From an uncultured Paracoccaceae bacterium (lineage in GTDB: Bacteria; Pseudomonadota; Alphaproteobacteria; Rhodobacterales; Rhodobacteraceae), in NCBI GenBank assembly GCA_947489325.1, contig CANLDA010000011.1, forward strand, positions 62,001 through 126,000: a stretch of DNA of 64,000 nt. The letters run 5' to 3'. Both the position numbers and the translations under genes were made by a program. Below the pieces are notes generated by a model. It was not told the DNA's origin. It searched no databases and saw only the letters and a program-made list of their open reading frames with translations. Shown one piece after another: positions 1 to 7,936 of the stretch; the stretch's first letter is position 1; each line of letters begins with the position of its first letter.

Positions 1-1205
1 GCGTCGATGGCCTCGTCTCCGGTGGCTTCTCCCAATCCGGCGAAGTGATTGATCCATTTTACTTTTTCTGTTTTTGCGGGAACGAAAGCTTCGTTTGCAA
101 CAGGCGTTTCATTGTCCAATGCAAAGAAAGTGTCGATCACTGGCAGGTCATATTTGCGGCAGAAATCAAGGTCACGTTGATCATGCGCAGGGCATGCGAA
201 AATTGCGCCTGTGCCGTAATCCATCAGGATAAAGTTGGCGATCCAGACGGGCAACTCCCATTCGGGATTTAGGGGGTGTTTGACGCGAATACCGGTGTCA
301 AAACCCAGCTTTTCACCGGTTTCAATCGCCTCTTCAGTGGTGCCGCCCTTGCGACATTCCGCAACAAAGGCTGCAACTTCGGCGTTGTCGACCTCCAGCG
401 CCTTGGCAATGGGGTGATCGGGAGAAATACCCACAAAAGACGCACCCATCAACGTGTCAGGGCGGGTTGTGTAAACTTCAATCGGGTCTGCCCCATCAGT
501 GCGCTCAAAGCTGAATTGTAGACCGCGCGATTTACCGATCCAGTTTTCCTGCATCAGGCGCACCTTGGCAGGCCAATTGTCCAACGTGTCCAGTGCATCA
601 AGGAGCTCCTCGGACATATCCGAGATTTTAAAGAACCATTGGGTCAACTCACGCCGTTCCACCAATGCACCAGAGCGCCAACCGCGACCGCCTTCGACCT
701 GTTCATTAGCCAACACGGTCATGTCGACGGGGTCCCAGTTCACCACAGCGTTTTTACGATAAACCAGTTCTTTGTCGAGCATATCAAGGAACAGTGCCTG
801 CTGCTGACCGTAATATTCAGGATCACAGGTGGCAAATTCACGCGACCAATCAATCGACAGGCCCAGTGGTTTCATCTGATCGCGCATGTCCGCGATATTG
901 CTGTAGGTCCACTCTTTGGGATGACCCCCAATGGCCATCGCCGCGTTTTCGGCAGGCATGCCAAAGGCATCCCATCCCATTGGGTGCAGCACATTGTGCC
1001 CTGTCGAGATTTTATAGCGCGCGATCACATCGCCCATCGTATAATTGCGCACATGGCCCATATGGATGCGCCCGGATGGATAGGGGAACATTTCCAGCAC
1101 GTAGTATTTCGGCTTGGATTCGTCACGAATGGCCTTGAAGCTTTCGGATTTATCCCAGGCTTGTTGCCATTTCTGTTCGATTTCAGCGGGCGAGTAGCGC
1201 GACAT
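1..1205 (-). CDS. leuS: Leucyl-tRNA synthetase, N-terminal part (partial)
   Basis: Attaches leucine to tRNA-Leu in the cytoplasm. Translation from the ATG at 1205-1203 begins [13 protein letters not shown] and carries the class I synthetase HMGH (HIGH-type) signature at residues 48-51, just after the segment [12 protein letters not shown] that is typical of LeuRS. About 401 codons are present, so the catalytic N-terminus and much of the editing domain are here. The KMSKS loop and C-terminus lie beyond the left edge of the window. It is divergent from the glycosyltransferase at 1373 across a 167-bp intergenic region. Many short open frames on the plus strand here are shadows. Confidence 0.96.
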   Translation of the reverse strand, partial: MSRYSPAEIEQKWQQAWDKSESFKAIRDESKPKYYVLEMFPYPSGRIHMGHVRNYTMGDVIARYKISTGHNVLHPMGWDAFGMPAENAAMAIGGHPKEWTYSNIADMRDQMKPLGLSIDWSREFATCDPEYYGQQQALFLDMLDKELVYRKNAVVNWDPVDMTVLANEQVEGGRGWRSGALVERRELTQWFFKISDMSEELLDALDTLDNWPAKVRLMQENWIGKSRGLQFSFERTDGADPIEVYTTRPDTLMGASFVGISPDHPIAKALEVDNAEVAAFVAECRKGGTTEEAIETGEKLGFDTGIRVKHPLNPEWELPVWIANFILMDYGTGAIFACPAHDQRDLDFCRKYDLPVIDTFFALDNETPVANEAFVPAKTEKVKWINHFAGLGEATGDEAID

Positions 1206-1372
1206 GCGGGCGACCTTTTCGATTTGGACTGCGTGCCCGGAACAGGGCGAAATTCGCAAGGGTGATATGCGCCTGCGCCCGCGTGGTCCAGTCTGTTACG
1301 CAAAAAATGCACTTCTTTGGGGGTGTATTGCAGGTATAAGCGGAGAAAACAGCACAATCTGCGGGCAGGTCC

Positions 1373-2629
1373 ATGAATATATTGTTCATCCATCAGAACT
1401 TTCCGGGTCAATACAAACATCTCGCACCGACTCTTGCGGCACGGGGACATCGGTGTGTGGCGCTGACACTGCGCGTTAAAAAGGCGATGACGTGGAAAGG
1501 GCTGGAGGTGCTGCCCTACAAAATCGCGCGCACGCAAGGTGGTGGCGTGCATCCATGGCTTTTGGATATGGATACCAAGTTGATCCGGGCCGAAGCCTGT
1601 TACAATGCGGCGCGCGCATTGCGAGACCAGGGATTTAGGCCGGATGTGATTCTGGCGCACCCAGGGTGGGGTGAGGCGCTATTTTTGCGTGATGTTTGGC
1701 CAGATGCGCGTATCGGCCTGTATTGCGAGTGGTATTATGGAGCGGATGAAGCGCAGGGCTTTGATCCTGAGTTCGCGATTAAGGATGCGGAGACTGAAAC
1801 GCTTCGTCTGCGAATGAAGAATCTCAATAATATGTTGAATGCGCCACTGGCTGACGCTGTGATCAGCCCGACGCAATATCAAGCCAACAAATTTCCCGAT
1901 GAGATACAGAAGAGAATCACTGTGATTCATGATGGGATTGATACGGATAAGGTGCGACCCGACCCGGATGTGAGATTTGAACTTGATAATGGGGCCGTAT
2001 TGACCCGGGAGGACGAGGTGGTGACCTTCCTCAACCGCAACCTGGAACCTTATCGCGGCTATCACACTTTTATGCGTGCCTTACCTGAACTGTTACATAA
2101 TCGTCCAAAGGCGCAAGTTTTGATCGTTGGAGGGGACGGGGTGAGCTATGGCGGGGCTCCGGCCAAAGGCAAAACGTGGAAACAAATCTATATCGACGAA
2201 GTACGCGGAGATATTTCAGATGAAGATTGGGCACGTGTGCATTTCCTGGGCACAATTGATTACGACCGTTTTCTACGGTTGCTGCAAGTATCGACGGTGC
2301 ATGTCTATCTGACCTACCCGTTTGTCTTAAGTTGGTCGTTGCTGGAAGCAATGAGCGCTGGCGCTGCAATTGTTGGCAGCGATACCGCGCCTGTGCGTGA
2401 GGTGATTGAAGATCAAAAAACCGGTGTTTTGGTTGATTTTTTCAACGTCTCTGGCTTGGTCAAAACGCTGGGTCAGTTGCTTGATGATGCAGAATTGCGG
2501 GGGCGCCTTGGACAGCAAGCGCGCAGGCAAATCGTTCAAGGATACGACTTGAACACACGGTGCTTGCCGCGTTTGATAAATTGGGTTGAAGGTCTGTCGA
2601 CAAAGATTCCAACCGAGACACCAGATTAA
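1373..2629 (+). CDS. Glycosyltransferase family 4 (GT-B)
   Basis: 418 aa. Begins MNILFIHQNFPGQYKH, the usual opening of a GT-B glycosyltransferase. The C-terminal half has the nucleotide-sugar binding pattern of GT4 enzymes: YLTYPFVLSWSLLEAMSAG followed by TAPVREVI and a GVLVDFF stretch (about residues 310-365). There is no signal peptide; such enzymes act at the cytoplasmic membrane on polysaccharide or LPS precursors. The start is the ATG at 1373. It runs towards the DUF3576 lipoprotein gene with only 21 bp between stop codons. Donor and acceptor cannot be told from sequence. Confidence 0.88.
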   Translation: MNILFIHQNFPGQYKHLAPTLAARGHRCVALTLRVKKAMTWKGLEVLPYKIARTQGGGVHPWLLDMDTKLIRAEACYNAARALRDQGFRPDVILAHPGWGEALFLRDVWPDARIGLYCEWYYGADEAQGFDPEFAIKDAETETLRLRMKNLNNMLNAPLADAVISPTQYQANKFPDEIQKRITVIHDGIDTDKVRPDPDVRFELDNGAVLTREDEVVTFLNRNLEPYRGYHTFMRALPELLHNRPKAQVLIVGGDGVSYGGAPAKGKTWKQIYIDEVRGDISDEDWARVHFLGTIDYDRFLRLLQVSTVHVYLTYPFVLSWSLLEAMSAGAAIVGSDTAPVREVIEDQKTGVLVDFFNVSGLVKTLGQLLDDAELRGRLGQQARRQIVQGYDLNTRCLPRLINWVEGLSTKIPTETPD

Positions 2630-2650
2630 GGCGTCTCAGCCATACACGAA

Positions 2651-3148
2651 TCAAAGTTTCCCGTCAGCAATACGCAACTGACGTGCACGTGTCAGAATCG
2701 CGTCTTCGATTGCGCGGGTTGTGCTTTCAGAGACCGGGCGGCCACCTTGAGTCTGCAAGGCAACATTCAAGGACCGTGCATCCAGTGCCGGATCCTTAAT
2801 ATATACGGTCGCGCGATAAGAGCGCCCGCCACCTGGTGGGGTGCCATACCCGGTAACAATCAGACCCGAGAATGGGTCAACTGATTGAACAGGCAGGAAA
2901 TCCAGAATTTCGAGCGACGCGTTCCAGATGTATTTGTTAACTTTAATGTTCACATCAGAGTCGCCGGGTTTCAGGAGGTCAAAGATAGATGAGGCTCCTT
3001 GGTTGGCCCTTTCCGTGGGGCGACCCAGTTCTTCACGTTCGACAGAGGGTCCACCTAGGCCAAATCCACTCCCTCTGCCACCACATGATGCGACCGCTAT
3101 AAGGGCCATCAATACGACAGTTGCTTTGATTACGCGTTTTTGTGCCAT
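2651..3148 (-). CDS. DUF3576-family lipoprotein
   Basis: 165 aa. A lipoprotein signal peptide (MAQKR, then a hydrophobic stretch and the lipobox VASC, Cys22) is followed by a Gly-rich linker and a domain containing NKYIWNASLEILDFLPVQS and the GGRSYRATVYIKD strand. I recognise this as DUF3576, a conserved alphaproteobacterial family often found near leuS. It is probably anchored in the outer membrane. Function is unknown; the position beside leuS and a porin fits an envelope role but does not prove it. The 267 bp between it and the porin hold the two divergent promoters, of which I could not pick out convincing boxes. Confidence 0.85.
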   Translation of the reverse strand: MAQKRVIKATVVLMALIAVASCGGRGSGFGLGGPSVEREELGRPTERANQGASSIFDLLKPGDSDVNIKVNKYIWNASLEILDFLPVQSVDPFSGLIVTGYGTPPGGGRSYRATVYIKDPALDARSLNVALQTQGGRPVSESTTRAIEDAILTRARQLRIADGKL

Positions 3149-3415
3149 GTCACCGCTCAGATCATCTGTTTGATACTGTCCTATCTAAGGGGGGGCTTCT
3201 GAGCAAGAACATAGTCACCTTTTTGGAGTCACGCTTGGATCATCGGCGAGGGCTTGCTGTCGGACTGTGACATCCATGCATCATTTTTTGCCACATTGCG
3301 TTTTCAAGGTTCGGGATGCTTGCAATGACCACCCGAAAAGAGCGAGAGAAACGGCATACCTTTTTCGGATTCCCCGATTAAGGCACATGTTTTTGGAAAA
3401 CCGAGGGATAAAACT

Positions 3416-4417
3416 ATGAAAAAAGTTCTCTTCGCTACGACTGCTCTCGTTGCAACCGCTGGTGTTGCTGCTGCAGACGTAACTTTCGGCGGCTTCGGTC
3501 GTTTTGGTCTGGACTACAATGACGGTCGCACCGATCAAGAAACACGCTATGAAAGCCGTGTTCGTGTGGTCGTTACCGCAACTGCAGAAGCTGACAATGG
3601 TTTGTCATTTGGTACGGAAATCCGTTACCAAGCGAACGAAGATGCAAACAGCTATCGTAGCACAGGTGGCTTTAACGCACCTCGTTTTTGGGTTTCCACA
3701 GGTGGCCTGGAAGTATCTGTAGGTAACGTTCAGGGTGCTCTGGAGTGGATGCCTGGCCTTTATGACGGTGGTGTTGGCCTGACCGGTCTGGGTTTTGCTG
3801 AAAACGTCGCAGCACCTTCTGCGCTTGAGCATGACTATTACTCTTCCGGTACTTTTGACCGTACTGGTATCGACATCAAGTACTCTGCTGGTGATTTTGG
3901 TTTCCACCTGTCACACAGCTCTGAAGCCGGCGATTTCTTCGACAACCAGAACACTTTCAATGCTGGTGAAGAGCGCACTGCAGCACAGGTTTCATACAGC
4001 ACAGGCGGATACACATTCGCTGTGGCTGTTCAAGAAGTAAGTGGCGGTAGTGTCGAAGTCGCTGGCGGCGAAGTAGTCAGCGGGAGCGACTTTAACGCCG
4101 AGTGGGCAGCAACAGCATCCGGCACTTTCGGTCCTGCGACTGTAACTCTGAAAGTAGCTGAAGTTCAAAGCACAACTGGTTTTGGTGTTGGTGTAAGCTT
4201 CGCGGCTGGCGCGTCTACAACAATCTCTGGTTTTGCGAACTTCTATGATAATGATGTTGTCAATCCGTTTGCAGATGACATTGATGGTTCAGCTACCGAC
4301 ACAGCATACGGCATCGGTTTCAACCACGATATGGGTGGCGGTACATCGCTGCGTGGTGGTGTTGCAGAAGTGTTTAACGACACTCGTGCCGATCTGGGCT
4401 TCCAGTTCAGCTTCTAA
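3416..4417 (+). CDS. Outer-membrane porin
   Basis: 333 aa. The signal peptide MKKVLFATTALVATAGVAAA is cleaved before DVTFGGFGRFG. The mature part consists of alternating amphipathic strands rich in Gly, Ala, Thr and aromatic residues, and the chain ends in Phe (LGFQFSF), the outer-membrane insertion signal recognised by the Bam machinery. This matches the general bacterial porins of rhodobacters, trimeric 16-strand barrels for small solutes. The ribosome site GAGGGA sits 7 bp upstream of the ATG. The codon choice looks optimised for high expression. A perfect intrinsic terminator follows at 4440-4474. Confidence 0.95.
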   Translation: MKKVLFATTALVATAGVAAADVTFGGFGRFGLDYNDGRTDQETRYESRVRVVVTATAEADNGLSFGTEIRYQANEDANSYRSTGGFNAPRFWVSTGGLEVSVGNVQGALEWMPGLYDGGVGLTGLGFAENVAAPSALEHDYYSSGTFDRTGIDIKYSAGDFGFHLSHSSEAGDFFDNQNTFNAGEERTAAQVSYSTGGYTFAVAVQEVSGGSVEVAGGEVVSGSDFNAEWAATASGTFGPATVTLKVAEVQSTTGFGVGVSFAAGASTTISGFANFYDNDVVNPFADDIDGSATDTAYGIGFNHDMGGGTSLRGGVAEVFNDTRADLGFQFSF

Positions 4418-4439
4418 TATAGAAGTTAAACGACCCAAT

Positions 4440-4474
4440 AAAGGGCAGGTCTTCGGACCTGCCCTTTTCTTTTT
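4440..4474 (+). terminator. Rho-independent terminator of the porin gene
   Basis: A 12-bp perfect stem (4440-4451 with 4456-4467) closes on a C(UUCG)G tetraloop and runs into TTTTCTTTTT. This is one of the strongest terminators in the window, as expected after an abundantly expressed porin. Confidence 0.93.
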
Positions 4475-4526
4475 GTGCATGATGGTGTTTTTTGCAGGCA
4501 ACTGATTTGTCTTAGAAAGGCCACCC

Positions 4527-5180
4527 ATGTCTCTTGCTGAAATCACTGCACGTATCCACCTGGCAGAAGACCACACTGGCCGGAGAACTGGTGCGGCGCA
4601 ACTGATTGCTGTGTCCAAGGTTCAGCCCAATGATCGAGTCGAGGCTGTCTTGAAAGAGGGGCACCGTCTGTTTGGTGAAAACAAGGTGCAGGAAGCGGCA
4701 GGCAAATGGCCCGCATTTCGCGAAACTTATCCGGATGTTCATGTTCATCTTCTGGGACCGCTACAAACAAACAAAGCCCGCCAAGCGATGGAGATTTTTG
4801 AGGCGATCCATTCACTGGACCGACCAAAGCTTGCCAAAACTATTGCCCGTCTGGCTGAAGAGTTAGGCCATTGCCCGAATTTGTTCATTCAGGTGAATAC
4901 GGGTGAAGAGGATCAAAAAGCGGGGGTTTTGCCCGCTGATGCCGATGCTTTCATCGCCGAGTGCCGCGCGTTGAAATTGCCAATCGTTGGATTGATGTGC
5001 ATTCCTCCCGCGGAAGAAGAGCCTAGCCTGCATTTTGCCCTGCTGCGCAAGATAGCTCAGCGCAATGATATCAAAGGCTTGTCTATGGGGATGAGTGGTG
5101 ATTTTGAGCGTGCGGTGGCCCTTGGTGCGACTCATGTACGTGTTGGTTCCGCCATCTTTGGCGCCCGCGACTATGGTTAG
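4527..5180 (+). CDS. yggS: YggS/PLPBP-family pyridoxal-phosphate homeostasis protein
   Basis: 217 aa, single-domain alanine-racemase-like TIM barrel. The PLP lysine is Lys31 in LIAVSK. Also present are GENKVQEA, the HLLGPLQTNK strand, GLMCIPP and the C-terminal phosphate-binding SMGMSGDFERA with GSAIFGAR, all typical of YggS. The family binds PLP and tunes free vitamin B6 and amino-acid pools; no enzymatic activity is established. HLLGPLQTNK replaces the more usual HFIGxLQ(S/T)NK but keeps the key residues. It is convergent with the L,D-transpeptidase gene; the two stop codons share 4 nt (5177-5180). Confidence 0.94.
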   Translation: MSLAEITARIHLAEDHTGRRTGAAQLIAVSKVQPNDRVEAVLKEGHRLFGENKVQEAAGKWPAFRETYPDVHVHLLGPLQTNKARQAMEIFEAIHSLDRPKLAKTIARLAEELGHCPNLFIQVNTGEEDQKAGVLPADADAFIAECRALKLPIVGLMCIPPAEEEPSLHFALLRKIAQRNDIKGLSMGMSGDFERAVALGATHVRVGSAIFGARDYG

Positions 5181-5674
5181 GCGTGTACGATAAGTCGTGC
5201 ATTGGGTCTGATCCGTTCAGAAATCCAACGTAGATGGTCCCGCCTAAAAGCAACACAGCCTTCGGTGGGGAATCCTTTTCGGCGATATTGATGGATAAAG
5301 ATGGCTGATCCCTTTCCGGGTACCGCGTCAGGCCAATTCCAATTTGTGATCAACACCAGATCATAGAGCGGATCCGCACGACGCAAACATTCATGGCTGT
5401 ATTTATATGGCGCCCGAACATGGTGATTATAGGATTGTTCGTTTGGATCGTCCGACCATAGATCGTTCATTGTAATGGCGCGTGCCCAAGGTTGTGGGCG
5501 GAGTATTCGATCCGGGCGATACAGCATACCGACAATCCGATGGATACCAACAGGGGTCGCCCCGTCACCCTCTTGTTTGTCCAGTGTTATGCCGCCTTTT
5601 CCAACTGAACAGGGAAAATACTGGTTCATAAAGCGAACCCCGCGCGAGGTCAGAACAAGGTCTTGGGGGGTCAC
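5177..5674 (-). CDS. L,D-transpeptidase (YkuD) family protein
   Basis: 165 aa. The YkuD catalytic motif is recognisable as IFIHQYRR, then PTEGC: His128 and catalytic Cys140. Family members cross-link peptidoglycan 3-3 or attach proteins to it. Oddities: the usual S/T-H-G-C motif has Glu instead of His before the Gly, and no signal peptide or membrane anchor is visible, unusual for a periplasmic enzyme. The start is a GTG (5674) overlapping the ribA stop as GTGA, implying translational coupling. It could be a cytoplasmic or unconventionally exported member. Confidence 0.82.
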   Translation of the reverse strand: MTPQDLVLTSRGVRFMNQYFPCSVGKGGITLDKQEGDGATPVGIHRIVGMLYRPDRILRPQPWARAITMNDLWSDDPNEQSYNHHVRAPYKYSHECLRRADPLYDLVLITNWNWPDAVPGKGSAIFIHQYRRKGFPTEGCVAFRRDHLRWISERIRPNARLIVHA

Positions 5675-6762
5675 AACATATGCCCTGACTTATCGGCCTT
5701 GGTGGCGAGATATGCGGTGTTATGTGGGTTCTCGCCCACCTTAAGGGGCACACGTTCCGTGACACGAATACCTGATTTTTCCATCATTTGAATTTTTCGA
5801 GGGTTGTTGGTTAAAAGACGAACTTTTGAAAATCCCATTTTTTTCAGTATATTAGATCCAATTCGAAAATCTCGTTCGTCGTCTTCAAAGCCCAGACGAT
5901 GGTTGGCCTCGACTGTATCAAATCCCTGATCCTGAAGCGAATAAGCGCGCATTTTATTGGTAAGACCGATCCCGCGACCTTCTTGGTTGAGGTACAGCAA
6001 TACCCCCTTACCAGCTTGGCCCATCTGTGCCAAAGCACCGTTTAATTGTGGTCCACAATCGCATTTCAGACTGCCCAATACGTCACCAGTGAAACATGCA
6101 GAATGCAGACGGGCAAGAACAGGTTTATCACGTGCAGGGCGGCCGATTTCGATGGCGTAGTGTTCTTCCCCCCCATCTTCGGGGCGAAATATATGCAACC
6201 GCCCCGCCTCTGCCGCTGTCATTGGCAGGCGCGCGTGAACAACTGGATGAAGGGGGCTGGTGGCGCTGAGGTGTGGCGCGGCCAAGGGTTCAGGGATGAC
6301 GGTCACGCCATGTTCCAAGGCAAAGGAAGCCGGATTCTGTAAAGCCAGAACAAGAACTGCAGGCAACAATTGTGCCTGCTTCGCAAGCGCCAGTGCCGCG
6401 CGGTGCAATTTAACCGATCCCTCGCGGGCACTCAAAAGCGGGCCTTTCATAGGACTTTTCAAATCATCCGCCGGATCGGCTACGCTGTGAACCCATCTCA
6501 AAGAGGCATCAGGAGGCAGCACAATACGTGCCATATCACCATCATAGGCGCGGGCCTTTAAGACAGAGGCCCGGCGCGCGGTGACTGTCAGAACCGCGTC
6601 ACCACCAAGCGCGCGCAGATCCGCAAGGCGTTGTGCCTCCAATGTTTCAGCCGCCAGCACGAGAATCGCCTGACCGTCCCCAGTGATGACAATCGGCACA
6701 CCCATACGCAAATCACCCCGTGCACGGGCTAATTTTTCTATGATATCAGGTGCAAAGCTCAT
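5671..6762 (-). CDS. ribA: GTP cyclohydrolase II with degenerate N-terminal RibB-like domain
   Basis: 363 aa. The C-terminal half (from about residue 190) is GTP cyclohydrolase II, the first step of riboflavin synthesis, opening GTP to the 2,5-diaminopyrimidinone. The zinc-binding set is Cys223, Cys234 and Cys236 (ACFTGDVLGS and KCDCG), followed by LNQEGRGIGL and the GTP-binding RLLTNNPRKI. The first 180 residues resemble a DHBP synthase fold but lack its acidic substrate motif, so ribulose-5-phosphate activity is unlikely. It is upstream of and coupled to the L,D-transpeptidase gene by a 4-nt overlap. Confidence 0.93.
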   Translation of the reverse strand: MSFAPDIIEKLARARGDLRMGVPIVITGDGQAILVLAAETLEAQRLADLRALGGDAVLTVTARRASVLKARAYDGDMARIVLPPDASLRWVHSVADPADDLKSPMKGPLLSAREGSVKLHRAALALAKQAQLLPAVLVLALQNPASFALEHGVTVIPEPLAAPHLSATSPLHPVVHARLPMTAAEAGRLHIFRPEDGGEEHYAIEIGRPARDKPVLARLHSACFTGDVLGSLKCDCGPQLNGALAQMGQAGKGVLLYLNQEGRGIGLTNKMRAYSLQDQGFDTVEANHRLGFEDDERDFRIGSNILKKMGFSKVRLLTNNPRKIQMMEKSGIRVTERVPLKVGENPHNTAYLATKADKSGHML

Positions 6763-6925
6763 CTACGCCTCATTTTCGCTTGGAATTCCCTATGTAACCA
6801 TTTTCAGTGAGAAGTGAAACAATAGCGCACGCATTTACACGAGCGCGTGAAACGATTGCAGCAAATCTTGTGAAATGAGATCAGCGACCGCATTTCATGT
6901 CACAAGAGGGTATCAGGAGGTTCTT

Positions 6926-7612
6926 ATGGGACAGCTCAAGAAAATATTGCTGGTGGACGACGACGACGACCTGCGCGAAGCGCTGTCCGAACAGCTTGTA
7001 ATGACCGAAGACTTTGACGTGTTTGAGGCAGGGTCAGGATCAGAGGCCATGGTGAAAGCCAAGGAAGGGATTTACGATCTTGTGATCCTTGACGTTGGTT
7101 TGCCTGATACAGACGGGCGCGAATTGTGCCGTGTCATGCGCAAGCAGGGCGTCAAAAGCCCGATCCTGATGCTGACAGGGCATGATACCGACGCAGATAC
7201 CATTTTGGGTCTGGATGCTGGCGCGAACGATTATGTGTCCAAACCGTTCAAGTTTCCGGTGCTATTAGCCCGTATTCGTGCGCAACTGCGTCAGCATGAA
7301 CAATCTGAAGACGCTGTTTTCACGCTTGGGCCGTATACGTTCAAGCCCGCGATGAAGATGCTTATTACAGATGATGACAAGAAGATCCGTCTGACCGAGA
7401 AAGAAACCAATATTCTTAAGTATCTGTATCGTTCTGCAGATGGCGTTGTGGCGCGTGATGTTCTGTTGCACGAGGTGTGGGGGTATAACGCGGGAGTGAC
7501 AACTCATACGCTTGAAACCCACATCTATCGGTTGCGTCAAAAGATTGAACCCGATCCTTCCAATGCCCGTCTGCTGATCACTGAAAGTGGTGGATATCGC
7601 TTGGTTAGCTGA
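6926..7612 (+). CDS. OmpR/PhoB-type response regulator, CenR-like
   Basis: 228 aa. The receiver domain has the acidic pocket at residues 11-15, phospho-acceptor Asp56 (LVILDVGLP) and the lysine in YVSKPFKF. The winged-helix output domain has the recognition segment GVTTHTLETHIYRLRQK. I chose the ATG at 6926 because AGGAGG (6915-6920) lies 5 bp before it; an ATG at 6875 has no such site. The highly conserved C-terminus resembles alphaproteobacterial CenR, an essential envelope regulator, but assignment by memory is tentative. No histidine kinase gene is adjacent, consistent with an orphan regulator. Confidence 0.9.
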   Translation: MGQLKKILLVDDDDDLREALSEQLVMTEDFDVFEAGSGSEAMVKAKEGIYDLVILDVGLPDTDGRELCRVMRKQGVKSPILMLTGHDTDADTILGLDAGANDYVSKPFKFPVLLARIRAQLRQHEQSEDAVFTLGPYTFKPAMKMLITDDDKKIRLTEKETNILKYLYRSADGVVARDVLLHEVWGYNAGVTTHTLETHIYRLRQKIEPDPSNARLLITESGGYRLVS

Positions 7613-7716
7613 GGGAATGGGGGTGTTTCCTAAGGGAAACCCTCACTTTGCACCAATGACGAATATTGGCGTGTGACTTATTTATGTCACAGCTTTTGTT
7701 TACATGGTGTGGTAGT

Positions 7717-7730
7717 TTGATTTGAATCAA
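7717..7730. promoter_or_regulatory. FNR/FnrL binding site (perfect consensus)
   Basis: TTGAT-TTGA-ATCAA is an exact match to the FNR consensus TTGAT-N4-ATCAA, part of a longer dyad from 7716 to 7731. It is 35 to 50 bp before the proposed start of a short transcript ending at 7840. A -10-like TTTAAT lies at 7757-7762; the box centre (7723.5) would be about 41 to 46 bp upstream of the start, near the class II activator position. An oxygen-responsive Crp/Fnr regulator is the likely binder; its gene is not in this window. Confidence 0.72.
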
Positions 7731-7764
7731 AGCAACATGCAACGCGCATGTTTAGCTTTAATAC

Positions 7765-7840
7765 AGTTCCCGCGCATATCCGGGTTATGGTGTGCACCTC
7801 CCTGTTGGACTGGCCCGAACTTTTGTTCGGGCCTTTTTTT
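7765..7840 (+). ncRNA. Candidate FNR-controlled small RNA
   Basis: The 324 bp between the response regulator and the sulfotransferase contain an FNR box, a -10-like hexamer (TTTAAT 7757-7762), a short hairpin (CCCG 7769-7772 with CGGG 7781-7784), an unpaired pyrimidine-rich segment CACCTCCC around 7795-7802 that could pair with Shine-Dalgarno sequences, then a perfect terminator. No open reading frame with a ribosome site fits. This is the layout of a trans-acting small RNA of about 70-80 nt. The exact 5' end is inferred. A hairpin ACATGC/GCATGT at 7735-7751 lies just upstream. Confidence 0.55.
7812..7840 (+). terminator. Rho-independent terminator
   Basis: A perfect 9-bp stem GGCCCGAAC/GTTCGGGCC (7812-7820 with 7825-7833) with a TTTT loop is followed by seven T residues. 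It ends the candidate small RNA and could also catch read-through from the response regulator gene. Confidence 0.92.
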
Positions 7841-7936
7841 GTCAATTTCCTGCGTTTCACAAGAGTTGATTATGCGTTTATGCCATGTAAAGAATTTAGC
7901 ATCGTTGTCTCTAACAGCATGGAAAGGCCAAATCGC

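Noticed and set aside
1-1205. Several plus-strand frames (for example 639-1265)
   Set aside because: They are shadows of leuS, whose minus-strand translation carries clear synthetase motifs.
6926-7612. CtrA
   Set aside because: The receiver and recognition helix differ from CtrA and instead fit a CenR-like regulator with an orphan gene context.
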